This document shows, in pieces, positions 1 to 5,675 of a DNA stretch of 5,675 nt; the stretch's first letter is position 1; every line of letters starts with the position of its first letter. Made by a program: the position numbers and the translations under genes. The DNA comes from Actinomycetes bacterium (GTDB lineage Bacteria > Actinomycetota > Acidimicrobiia > Acidimicrobiales > Acidimicrobiaceae): contig JAJYFP010000050.1 in the NCBI GenBank assembly GCA_021790855.1, positions 1-5,675 on the forward strand. The letters run 5' to 3'. The notes beneath the pieces were generated by a model. It did not search any database and was not told where the DNA came from. It saw only the letters and a list, made by a program, of their open reading frames with translations.

Positions 1-458
1 AAGGGAAGGATCTCAATATCTCCAACAGTTCCACCAACTTCAGTGATGACTACGTCGACGTCTTCGGTGTCAAGATCAAATACTCTTGATTTAATCTCGT
101 CAGTCACATGAGGAATTACCTGTACTGTCTTTCCAAGGTAGTCTCCCCTCCTCTCTCGCGCTATGACATTTTGATAGATCGATCCCGTTGTTACAGATGA
201 ACTTCGTCCGAGCGGAACGTCAACGAATCGTTCGTAGTGACCGAGGTCAAGATCGGTCTCAGAGCCGTCGTCAGTGACGAACACCTCCCCATGTTCGAAG
301 GGATTCATTGTTCCTGGATCAACGTTGATATAGGGGTCGAGTTTCTGTAGGGTTACTCTCAATCCTCTAGATTTTAGTAAGCGCCCGAGGGAGGCTGCTG
401 TAATACCTTTACCAAGGGAACTCGCTACTCCGCCGGTTACAAATATGTGCTTTGCCAT
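1..458 (-). CDS. pyrG: CTP synthase, N-terminal part (gene runs off the window)
   Basis: CTP synthase makes CTP from UTP, ATP and glutamine in the cytoplasm, the last step of pyrimidine nucleotide synthesis. The 152 visible codons are the start of the synthetase domain. The phosphate loop [10 protein letters not shown] is at residues 9-18 (most family members have GGVVSSLGKG). [15 protein letters not shown] follows at 39-53, then [10 protein letters not shown] and [12 protein letters not shown] near 56-78, RERRGDYLG at 101-109, and [10 protein letters not shown] at 140-149. Asp71 and Glu140 align with the E. coli magnesium ligands Asp72 and Glu140. The C-terminal glutaminase domain lies outside the window. 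The ATG at 458-456 has GGGAG just upstream (463-467), with a rather short 4-nt spacer. The gene starts 37 nt after the recN stop with no obvious promoter or terminator between them, so co-transcription is likely. The identification is secure. Confidence 0.97.
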   Translation of the reverse strand, partial: MAKHIFVTGGVASSLGKGITAASLGRLLKSRGLRVTLQKLDPYINVDPGTMNPFEHGEVFVTDDGSETDLDLGHYERFVDVPLGRSSSVTTGSIYQNVIARERRGDYLGKTVQVIPHVTDEIKSRVFDLDTEDVDVVITEVGGTVGDIEILP

Positions 459-495
459 ATGTCTCCCAATTAACTATCAATCTTTTAATTCGCTT

Positions 496-2082
496 CTAGA
501 TACGCGTCCCTGCGCCCATTCGTAAAAGCTCGTCGGCATGCGTCTTTGCAGCGTCTGAATCTCGTTGGCCAGATAGCATCCTTGAGATCTCTTCCACTCT
601 TGAATCATAGGCGACCAACTCTTTTACGATGGTGCGTGTTGACACCTCGCCCTGCTCTTTTTCAACGATAAAGTGCTGACTAGCGAAGGATGCTACTTGA
701 GCAAGATGAGTCACTACAACGACTTGCTTCTCCTCGCTCAGAGCCTTCAGTGAGCGAGCAACGCGCAGTGCAGTCTCTCCACCGACACCTGCGTCGATCT
801 CATCAAAGATTAATGTAGTAGCATCTGAGCCTAGGACTCGACATAGTGCTAACATAATTCGAGAAAGTTCTCCCCCTGAGGCTGCCTCCCCTAGAGGGCG
901 TAGTGGTGAACCGGGATTGGTACTTAACATGGTTTGCACCGGTGAACCATCACCTCTACTTGCAATTAGGAACTCTAATTGAGTACGTGCTAGACCGAGA
1001 TCAACTAGCAGGTCTTCAAGCTCTTTCTTAAGTCGCAGCGATGTAGAGGATCTAAGCATACGAACCGATTCTTCTTCTTGGGACAGTTGCCTTTGAATGC
1101 TATCTATATCCTTGTCAATATCGTTAGCTCTGACAAAAAGGTCTTGCGACTCTGAGAGCTGACGCTTATAGCTCTCACGCAGGTCTAAGAGTTCTCTTAA
1201 CGATGCGCCGTACTTGCGCTTAATGCCATTCAGTAGATAAAGACGTTCCTGCAGCTGTTCAATGTGTCCGTCGTCAGACTCTAACTCCATTAGTGTTTCG
1301 ATTAATTCAGATTTCACATCAGTGAGTTCTATGAGGGAGTTCTGAACCCGACGGAGCACATCTACACTACTGGGAAGCTTCGTTAGAGTACGGACTAGCT
1401 GTGCTAGCTGATCTAAGATACTGTTAGAGCCATCAGAGTCTAGCTGAACTAATGCATCCCGAAGCGTTAGTCTTATCTGTTCGGAATGTGTCGCAATCTC
1501 TATCTGCTCTTGGAGAGCTGAGTCTTCATCGGGATCCGATAGACCGCAACGTTCAAGTTCAGAGATGGCGGTAGCTCTTTCATCTTGGGCTTCGGTTACT
1601 TTGCTGATAAGTTCAAGTAACTCGTCTCTCTCGCGTTGAAGGTTGCTGAGTTTTGTACGAAGAAGCGTAATACTTCGAAGATCGACCTGCCCTGCTCGAT
1701 CAAGCATCTTGAGTTGAAAGTTAGGGTGCTGTAGCGAAACTGCTAAGTTTTGACCGAAAATCTCTATGTGGCTTTGCATGAACTCCCGAAGCTCGGAGGT
1801 TGAGATGAGGTCGCTATCTAGATAACAGCGTGAGCGGCCAGATGCTTTAAGCTCACGTTTTATGTGATGCTGGCCGTCGTCTATGTATATCAGGGCTTCG
1901 ACTAAGGTATCTCTGTTTTCCGCAACTTTAGATAGTTTTGATCCTAGTAAGAAAGACAGCCCAGAGGTTAGGAGAGTTTTACCAGCACCGGTCTCTCCAG
2001 ATATCACCACAAATCCTTCGGAGAGGTCCATAGATACGTCGTCGATAACGCCGAGGTTTCTTACTCTTAGGTGCTCTAGCAA
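496..2082 (-). CDS. recN: DNA repair protein RecN
   Basis: RecN is a cytoplasmic SMC-like ATPase that acts on double-strand breaks and supports RecA-mediated recombination. The 528 residues are slightly shorter than the usual 550-590. The N-terminal half of the ABC head has Walker A GETGAGKT at 29-36 and a Q-loop-like segment IEIFGQN near 106-112, where most relatives have HGQ rather than FGQ. A long charged helical region (about 135-375) fits the antiparallel coiled coil. The C-terminal head has the ABC signature ASGGELSR at 401-408, Walker B LIFDEID at 424-430 (Glu428 catalytic), D-loop AGVGG and the switch His459 in VVVVTHLAQVA. All ATPase elements are present, so the protein should be active. 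The start is TTG at 2082-2080, chosen because MLEHLRVRNLGVID matches the family N-terminus and AGGGAG sits 7 nt upstream. The nadK stop lies 4 nt before it, which suggests coupled translation. No separate SOS promoter was seen for recN itself. Confidence 0.97.
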   Translation of the reverse strand: MLEHLRVRNLGVIDDVSMDLSEGFVVISGETGAGKTLLTSGLSFLLGSKLSKVAENRDTLVEALIYIDDGQHHIKRELKASGRSRCYLDSDLISTSELREFMQSHIEIFGQNLAVSLQHPNFQLKMLDRAGQVDLRSITLLRTKLSNLQRERDELLELISKVTEAQDERATAISELERCGLSDPDEDSALQEQIEIATHSEQIRLTLRDALVQLDSDGSNSILDQLAQLVRTLTKLPSSVDVLRRVQNSLIELTDVKSELIETLMELESDDGHIEQLQERLYLLNGIKRKYGASLRELLDLRESYKRQLSESQDLFVRANDIDKDIDSIQRQLSQEEESVRMLRSSTSLRLKKELEDLLVDLGLARTQLEFLIASRGDGSPVQTMLSTNPGSPLRPLGEAASGGELSRIMLALCRVLGSDATTLIFDEIDAGVGGETALRVARSLKALSEEKQVVVVTHLAQVASFASQHFIVEKEQGEVSTRTIVKELVAYDSRVEEISRMLSGQRDSDAAKTHADELLRMGAGTRI

Positions 2083-2086
2083 AGAT

Positions 2087-2935
2087 CTACTCCCTAAGCC
2101 CAGTCTTGGAAGAAAGCCCGAACTTTGTCTTCAAAATGCTATGAAACTGTCTGGGTTGATACCTTACCAAACGCGCACAGATTCTGCTCCGCTCGCAGAG
2201 CATACAGTCACCGTTCTTTAGAGTTGCTACTACCCTACCGTCTACCATTACAGAAGCTTCGGGGCCGGTTGAAAGGCATAACTCGACTTTAGACGCTCCA
2301 TCTAAGACTATGGCACGGTCGAAGAGCATGTGAGGTGTAATCGGCGTGAGAACTATTGCATCGAGGGAAGGGGAAAGTATTGGTCCCCGTGCGGATAGTG
2401 AATAGGCTGTTGAGCCAGTAGGTGTGGCAACTATTACACCATCTGCATCGTATCTAATGAAGGAGTCGCCGTTGATTTCAACGTCTACCCTTACAACATG
2501 CCCAGACTTTTGGCGTTCCACAACCACTTCGTTTAGTGCAAAGTAAACATCATCTGGGTGGTCTTCTCGGTCTTGCTCCTTCAGTATTATTTTGCAAGAG
2601 AGGGTCATCCTTGAGTCGATGTAGTAATCCCCAGCGTAGAACTTTGTGATTGCTTGAACAGTTTCACTTGGATCGACTTCGGTGAGATAACCCAAGTTTC
2701 CTAGATTAACCCCAAGCACGGGTAGATTTCTCTCTAAGGACAGATCCACAGCTCTTAGCATCGTACCGTCGCCACCAAGACTAACGACTAGGTCTTCATC
2801 ACCATTTAGTTTTGCGTCGGTGATCTCTTGCACTTGGATTCCCATACTCTTTAGTTCGAGTTGGGACTCTTGAAAACACGCAGCCGCCTCTGCTCGTTTT
2901 GGATGAAGTAGAAAACTAACACTAGGCACAGACAC
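2087..2935 (-). CDS. nadK: NAD kinase
   Basis: NAD kinase phosphorylates the 2'-OH of the adenosine ribose of NAD to give NADP, using ATP or polyphosphate, and is the cell's route to NADPH pools. The protein has 282 residues, normal for bacterial enzymes. The GGDGT motif is at 54-58 in VVSLGGDGTMLRA, the NLGNLGYLTE segment at 77-86, the NAD-contacting NE pair at 135-136 (FALNEVVVER), and the glycine-rich substrate region DADGVIVATPTGSTAYSLSA at 163-182, followed by RGPILSP. The start is GTG at 2935-2933. An in-frame TAA lies two codons upstream, so the gene cannot extend further. A second GTG two codons later is an alternative. No good Shine-Dalgarno is visible (GAGATAG is the nearest purine run). 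It follows tlyA by 109 nt and precedes recN by 4 nt, as in the mycobacterial tlyA-ppnK-recN order (ppnK is an older name for this gene). Confidence 0.97.
   Translation of the reverse strand: MSVPSVSFLLHPKRAEAAACFQESQLELKSMGIQVQEITDAKLNGDEDLVVSLGGDGTMLRAVDLSLERNLPVLGVNLGNLGYLTEVDPSETVQAITKFYAGDYYIDSRMTLSCKIILKEQDREDHPDDVYFALNEVVVERQKSGHVVRVDVEINGDSFIRYDADGVIVATPTGSTAYSLSARGPILSPSLDAIVLTPITPHMLFDRAIVLDGASKVELCLSTGPEASVMVDGRVVATLKNGDCMLCERSRICARLVRYQPRQFHSILKTKFGLSSKTGLRE
2090..2095 (-). promoter_or_regulatory. Shine-Dalgarno of recN inside the 3' end of nadK
   Basis: AGGGAG on the minus strand, 7 nt ahead of the TTG start codon of recN and overlapping the last Arg and Glu codons of nadK. It is the best ribosome binding site at this junction. 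It decides in favour of the TTG start, and it implies that ribosomes finishing nadK can feed recN. Confidence 0.75.
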
Positions 2936-2967
2936 AACTTACTATCTCATTACATCAAAGTGCGCGA

Positions 2968-3009
2968 CTCTTAGTCTCTTGGGCCCGTGAACTAGAGACG
3001 CTACGAGAG
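2968..3009 (-). other. possible RNA hairpin in the tlyA-nadK gap
   Basis: The arms GTCTCT (2974-2979) and AGAGAC (2994-2999) are perfectly complementary. They are flanked by a second short pair CTCT/AGAG (2968-2971 with 3006-3009), giving two stacked stems with an internal loop and a 14-nt apical loop that contains GGGCCC. No run of T follows on the minus strand, so it does not look like an intrinsic terminator. It could be a processing or stability element in the operon mRNA, or chance. It is the only structure found in the 109-nt gap. Confidence 0.3.
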
Positions 3010-3044
3010 CCTTGGACGGCATGCATCGCCATTTTCCGTAAACT

Positions 3045-3860
3045 TCAATCAACGAGTAAGGCGGATTCAAGAGCACGTTCAATCAATAACGTTGCATCCA
3101 CTTCTTCTAAAGTGAAGCGAGACGAGTACTTAAACAACGCCACGAACTCTTGGTTACCCGTGGCTCCTTTCGGACGGGCAGGCGCTATCTGGGTTAGGAC
3201 CAAGGACTGTCCGTTCAAGCCATCCACTACCCGAAAGATGGCTTTACGCCATAGTTCCACCGATCTGACAACGCCTTTCCCTCGAGAGACAGAAGCCTTG
3301 TCCAACTCGAACTGTGGTTTGATTAAAACAAGAAGCAGCCCTTTGGGGAGCAGTAAAAGAGATTTGAGGGCGGCAGCAATAGAACAAAGCGAGATAAACG
3401 ATACGTCGCAGACGATTAGTTCGAAGCTTGTGTCACAGCTACGTGCAAAGTCACGAATGTCTGTCTGTTCTACGACAAGCATCCTAGGATCTGTGGCTAT
3501 CTTCTCATGAACCTGAGAGGTGCCAACATCGACTCCTACCACGCCAAAGGCCCCGTTTCTCAAGAGACATTGGCTAAATCCGCCAGTCGAAAGACCGACA
3601 TCTAGACATCTAAGGCCTCTAACTTCAACACTGAACTCATCTAAGGCTCGCTCCAACTTAAACCCTGCACGGGACACGAAACGTCGAGTCTCTAAGAGCC
3701 TTATTGCATCAGATGTTCTTACCTGCTGCGCTGCCTTTAGAGCGATAGATCCGTTAACAAGTACTTGTTTTGCGGAGATCGCTATCTGAGCTTGTTCTCG
3801 TGTTTCTACGATGCCAGCCCTAACGAGTTGCACGTCTAAGCGGCGTCTATCAGTGGTCAT
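3045..3860 (-). CDS. tlyA: TlyA family rRNA (cytidine-2'-O)-methyltransferase
   Basis: TlyA enzymes use S-adenosylmethionine to methylate ribose 2'-OH groups of cytidines in rRNA (C1409 of 16S and C1920 of 23S in Mycobacterium). Loss of the methylation gives capreomycin resistance there. The 271 residues match the mycobacterial length (about 268). An S4 RNA-binding domain fills about residues 5-58, beginning RRRLDVQLVRAG. The FtsJ-type Rossmann methyltransferase follows, with SAM motif LDVGLSTGGFSQ at 86-97. A K-D-K-E set typical of 2'-O-methyltransferases can be read as Lys68 (SRAGFKL), Asp152 (CDVSF), Lys181 (KPQFE) and Glu238 (GNQEF). The linker between domains reads R-R-F-V (59-62), where the mycobacterial enzyme has R-A-W-V. 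The length and N-terminal S4 part favour a type II enzyme acting on both subunits, but that is inference. The ATG at 3860 directly abuts the preceding stop, and only a weak, distant AGGA lies upstream, so translational coupling is likely. Confidence 0.95.
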   Translation of the reverse strand: MTTDRRRLDVQLVRAGIVETREQAQIAISAKQVLVNGSIALKAAQQVRTSDAIRLLETRRFVSRAGFKLERALDEFSVEVRGLRCLDVGLSTGGFSQCLLRNGAFGVVGVDVGTSQVHEKIATDPRMLVVEQTDIRDFARSCDTSFELIVCDVSFISLCSIAAALKSLLLLPKGLLLVLIKPQFELDKASVSRGKGVVRSVELWRKAIFRVVDGLNGQSLVLTQIAPARPKGATGNQEFVALFKYSSRFTLEEVDATLLIERALESALLVD

Positions 3861-4349
3861 CTACGATTCTGGTGGATCCTCAGCTGGCTTTGTGGGTGCC
3901 TGAGTCTTGTTCGCCCGAGGTGTAGTTGATCTAGCTTTACTCTGTGGAGAACTGCTCGTCCGACGCCTTGGAGTACTAGGACTACTTTCACTTCCCGGCT
4001 TCGCTGTTGGCTCTGAGCTAGAGGAACTATCTTCGTGTCCACCTCTACTTTGTTTGCTAAGTACGGAGTCCACGACCGACTCTATAATCTTCTTCAACTC
4101 CTCTTTAGATACAAAGTCATACTCTTTGATCTGGCGGGAGACTTCAGACTTTACCGCTTCGGTTATAGTTTCAACGTTCTTCTTTGATTTAGAGGCGATC
4201 TCTTCGATTAGATCCTTTATCTGCTCTTTCTGTGCCTCGCTAGTTTTTATAAACTCCTTCAAGACCTCTTCACTCTTTTTCTGAGTCATTTTAAGAGTAG
4301 AGCTAACCACCTCATTGAGCTTCTTGAAACCGTCTTTTTGCGTACCCAT
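3861..4349 (-). CDS. coiled-coil protein with Ser/Thr/Pro/Arg-rich tail, phasin-like, function unknown
   Basis: I do not recognise a firm family. The 162-residue protein has two parts. Residues 1-100 are strongly helical and rich in Lys and Glu (segments such as KKSEEVLKEFIK and EQIKDLIEEIA), so an amphipathic helix or coiled coil is expected. This part ends with YDFVSKEELKKIIESVVDSVL at 77-97, a pattern like the closing helix of phasin-type and UbiK-type proteins. Residues 101-162 are low-complexity, with a Ser run (108-112), then Thr/Ser-Pro steps mixed with Arg and Lys (STPRRR, SSPQSK, TTPRANK, PTKP). They are probably disordered and, being basic, could contact nucleic acid or an acidic surface. 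There is no signal peptide or membrane segment. It is the first gene after the promoter and its TAG touches the ATG of tlyA, so it is probably co-expressed with the rRNA methylase. The ATG at 4349 lacks a clear Shine-Dalgarno, and Met21 is a possible alternative start. That it is a real gene is likely; the phasin link is weak. Confidence 0.8.
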   Translation of the reverse strand: MGTQKDGFKKLNEVVSSTLKMTQKKSEEVLKEFIKTSEAQKEQIKDLIEEIASKSKKNVETITEAVKSEVSRQIKEYDFVSKEELKKIIESVVDSVLSKQSRGGHEDSSSSSEPTAKPGSESSPSTPRRRTSSSPQSKARSTTPRANKTQAPTKPAEDPPES

Positions 4350-4357
4350 TTACTTAA

Positions 4358-4445
4358 ACGTACTCGAATCTTACCTTCGAAGGCAACTAATAGCAGGATT
4401 TTTTAGACGACTTCAGAAAAATACGTGCATCGATTACGTACTCGA
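4358..4445. repeat. 10-bp direct repeat ACGTACTCGA (two copies) flanking the leader
   Basis: Exact copies of ACGTACTCGA occur at 4358-4367 and 4436-4445 on the plus strand, 78 bp apart. One touches the -10 box and the other lies about 9-18 nt ahead of the first start codon. Two further TCGAG words lie upstream on the minus strand within 4459-4475, and a perfect 10-bp palindrome CCTTCGAAGG sits between the copies at 4374-4383. The repeated words may be binding sites. Their placement at the promoter and at the ribosome landing site is the reason to list them. Confidence 0.4.
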
Positions 4446-4473
4446 TTATATACAGAGTCCTCGAACTTGACTC
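4445..4473 (-). promoter_or_regulatory. candidate promoter of the coiled-coil gene-tlyA-nadK-recN-pyrG unit
   Basis: A perfect TATAAT lies at 4450-4445 on the minus strand. With a 17-nt spacer the -35 position reads GAGTCA (4473-4468), which matches TTGACA at only three of six bases, so activator help or another sigma factor is possible. Transcription would start near 4438, leaving a leader of roughly 88 nt before the ATG at 4349. It is the best promoter-like site between the upstream terminator and the first gene of the unit. Confidence 0.5.
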
Positions 4474-4475
4474 GA
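4461..4475. promoter_or_regulatory. operator-like site, partial match to an actinobacterial LexA box
   Basis: The plus strand reads TCGAAC, TTG, ACTCGA. The first half is identical to the half-site of the Mycobacterium/Bacillus-type LexA box (TCGAAC, four bases, GTTCGA). The second half matches 4 of 6, and only if the spacer is three bases rather than four. It lies across the -35 region and spacer of the candidate promoter, where a repressor would act, and recN in this unit is a classic SOS gene. The match is imperfect, so this is a suggestion only. Confidence 0.2.
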
Positions 4476-4539
4476 CTACGCCCTTACTCCTCATAAGCCA
4501 GCGTACTTTTTTTGTAGTTTTCAGAGCGCAGGTGTCATA

Positions 4540-4576
4540 AAAGAACTGGGGACTAATTGTTAGTCCCCAGTTCTTT
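4540..4576 (-). terminator. intrinsic terminator of the S53 protease gene
   Basis: The arms AAAGAACTGGGGACTAA (4540-4556) and TTAGTCCCCAGTTCTTT (4560-4576) form a perfect 17-bp stem around a 3-base loop. Reading on the minus strand, the stem closes with TTCTTTTAT, the T-rich tail needed for intrinsic termination. It begins 26 nt after the TAG stop of the protease gene. The A/T ends of the stem make it nearly symmetrical, so some function on the other strand is possible. It separates the protease transcript from the downstream housekeeping unit. Confidence 0.9.
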
Positions 4577-4601
4577 CCGTTAACCTCTTGCTGTTATTCG
4601 T

Positions 4602-5675
4602 CTAGGAGGCGAATCCTTTTGCAACCAACGCTAGGTTTGGGATTCCAAGGCCTGTTGCAGGGTTGTATATGGTACCAGGAGTTCCTGCATAGAACAGGTT
4701 TCCATTTGTGAAGTTTGCTCCCGGAGCAACCGTCGTGGAGCCCGTAGAGCTATACTGCGACGAACCGTATACGGTGTCTGAGCTTAGGGGAGTTAGAGCA
4801 GTACCAGGATGCATGGCGGCCATCTGATAGATTGCAGGATTCCAGAAGCCAACTCTATGGCCTAGGAAGCTTGCGATTACAGCCGAGGCACCATTTAGCT
4901 GAGGCGCTGAGAAGCTGGTTCCACCAAACTCCACCACCGAAGATCCGTAGACGGACTGGAACTGAGGATCATAGACAGCGTATCCAGTCTGAGGATCTGC
5001 GTTAACCGATAGATCGGGAACAGCCCTCATTCCTGGACTCATACCTTGAGCCAGTGCTGGATTAGAGTTGAATTGGAACGCTGTAGGTAGATTCAACCCA
5101 TCTATGATCTGATAGTTAGTTGACGTCAAGTACTGGTAGTCGTTGTAGATAGAGTAGTTCAGCTTCTGTTGGTAAGAAGGCATGCTAAACATGGACGAAT
5201 AACCGCCACCCGAACCAACAACGAGGCTCGTTGCAGCAGACGCCTCAGAAGGGAAGCCAAGAGCTTGATACATAGGCCATAGATAACCCCAGTTCCATGC
5301 CATCTCTTGTGGAACCGTAACGGTCTCTGTCCCAGTACCATTTGCATTTGCATACGTCTGCGTACTTGCCAACGTTGTACCACCGGCAGCAGTAACATAT
5401 GGGCTGTCTGCTGGATTATCCACAGAGAGGTTGGTGGTACCAATATCTCTTGAGGCACTATAGGCCGCTGAGTCTCCCGAAGATACAAACGTTGACTGTC
5501 CTTGAGCTGCAGCTTCGAGGTAGGCTTCGTTGAACGCGGCCGCATATCCAGAGGACTCTTGGTACGCGTTTACCGAGGCTTGAATAGCAGTCTCTGACTC
5601 ACCCCAAGATGCGGAGATAGAGCCCACGGCGTTCTGAGACGCAGCCTTGAAGAAAGCGTCTACAAAACCATAGTC
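4602..5675 (-). CDS. S53 family (sedolisin/kumamolisin-type) serine-carboxyl peptidase, C-terminal part
   Basis: Sedolisins are secreted endopeptidases with a Ser-Glu-Asp triad that work at acid pH. The 357 visible codons read in from the window edge (DYGFVDAFF...), and the GTG at 5627 is internal, not the start. In order, numbering from the edge: SISASWGESE (19-28), TFVSSGDSAA (62-71) with the oxyanion-hole Asp68, PADSPYVTAAGGTTL (88-102), GGGYSSMFSMPSYQ (156-169), MRAVPDLSVNADPQTGY (216-232), and GGTSFSAPQLNG (251-262) with catalytic Ser254. The catalytic Glu and Asp, the prodomain and any signal peptide lie upstream, outside the window. The C-terminal calcium-binding segment is recognisable (TTVAPGAN, then IYNPATGLGIPN), but the two aspartates usually seen there appear as Thr and Asn. 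I count only about five Lys/Arg in the last 341 residues, typical of acid-stable secreted proteins. An independent gene, closed by its own terminator. Confidence 0.93.
   Translation of the reverse strand, partial: DYGFVDAFFKAASQNAVGSISASWGESETAIQASVNAYQESSGYAAAFNEAYLEAAAQGQSTFVSSGDSAAYSASRDIGTTNLSVDNPADSPYVTAAGGTTLASTQTYANANGTGTETVTVPQEMAWNWGYLWPMYQALGFPSEASAATSLVVGSGGGYSSMFSMPSYQQKLNYSIYNDYQYLTSTNYQIIDGLNLPTAFQFNSNPALAQGMSPGMRAVPDLSVNADPQTGYAVYDPQFQSVYGSSVVEFGGTSFSAPQLNGASAVIASFLGHRVGFWNPAIYQMAAMHPGTALTPLSSDTVYGSSQYSSTGSTTVAPGANFTNGNLFYAGTPGTIYNPATGLGIPNLALVAKGFAS

Noticed and set aside
1883..2221. Plus-strand open frame of 112 codons opposite the recN/nadK junction
   Set aside because: It lies antisense to two secure genes, crosses their junction, resembles no known protein and has no convincing ribosome site.
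2955..3032. 25-codon minus-strand reading frame (MAMHAVQGS...) in the tlyA-nadK gap
   Set aside because: Only a weak GGA at poor spacing precedes it, it has no recognisable features and it overlaps the hairpin. It could be a leader peptide, but nothing in the sequence supports this.
3112..3789. Two plus-strand open frames (132 and 89 codons) opposite tlyA
   Set aside because: Antisense shadows of a clearly conserved methyltransferase; their residue makeup is that of complementary-frame translation.
3857..4284. Open frames on both strands overlapping the coiled-coil gene (61 and 125 codons)
   Set aside because: The sense frame chosen has a coherent helical pattern and a stop abutting tlyA. 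The 125-codon plus-strand frame is its antisense mirror, and the 61-codon minus-strand frame just reads the low-complexity tail in another register.
4368..4373. TAAGAT as a second -10 box close to the coiled-coil gene start
   Set aside because: There is no acceptable -35 sequence at 16-18 nt upstream, and the TATAAT at 4445-4450 is a far better match.
4501..4529. T7 run with nearby GCG/CGC words on the plus strand as a terminator
   Set aside because: The pairing is only three bases and the T run is inside rather than after the stem. The strong hairpin at 4540-4576 explains termination here.
5159..5545. Minus-strand open frame of 128 codons inside the protease gene
   Set aside because: It lies in another frame of a gene whose S53 motifs are unmistakable.
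5625..5627. GTG at 5627 as the start of the protease
   Set aside because: The frame is open to the window edge and the 16 codons before it, ending just before the SISxSWG strand, fit the family. A mature enzyme needs the upstream catalytic Glu/Asp region.

Overview
The window reads almost entirely on the minus strand. It looks like bacterial chromosome from an actinobacterium. The order (small protein)-tlyA-nadK-recN-pyrG matches the actinobacterial tlyA-ppnK-recN...pyrG neighbourhood known from Mycobacterium; in Firmicutes a regulator usually sits between tlyA and recN instead. Base composition looks moderate (around half G+C or slightly less, by eye), which is low for the phylum. Next door is a sedolisin (S53) protease with very few charged residues, a type typical of acid habitats. 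Together these suggest, as inference only, an acidophilic member of the Acidimicrobiia.

Layout in the direction of transcription (high to low coordinates): 5675-4602 is the C-terminal part of a secreted-type S53 serine-carboxyl peptidase whose N-terminus lies outside the window. It is closed by a strong 17-bp hairpin terminator at 4540-4576. The region 4350-4539 holds a promoter-like TATAAT box, repeated TCGAG/ACGTACTCGA words and a short perfect palindrome. Then come a 162-residue coiled-coil protein with a Ser/Thr/Pro/Arg tail (4349-3861), tlyA rRNA 2'-O-methyltransferase (3860-3045, start abutting the previous stop), a 109-nt gap with a possible RNA hairpin, nadK NAD kinase (2935-2087, GTG start), recN DNA-repair SMC-like ATPase (2082-496, TTG start with its Shine-Dalgarno inside the end of nadK), and the first 152 codons of pyrG CTP synthase (458 to the window edge).

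The five genes from 4349 down are probably one transcription unit. It links ribosome modification, NADP supply, recombinational repair and CTP synthesis, all growth-linked housekeeping tasks. No RNA gene, mobile element, CRISPR array or clearly new defence-type system was found. The least explained items are the coiled-coil protein, the operator-like sequence ahead of it, and the altered calcium-site residues of the protease.
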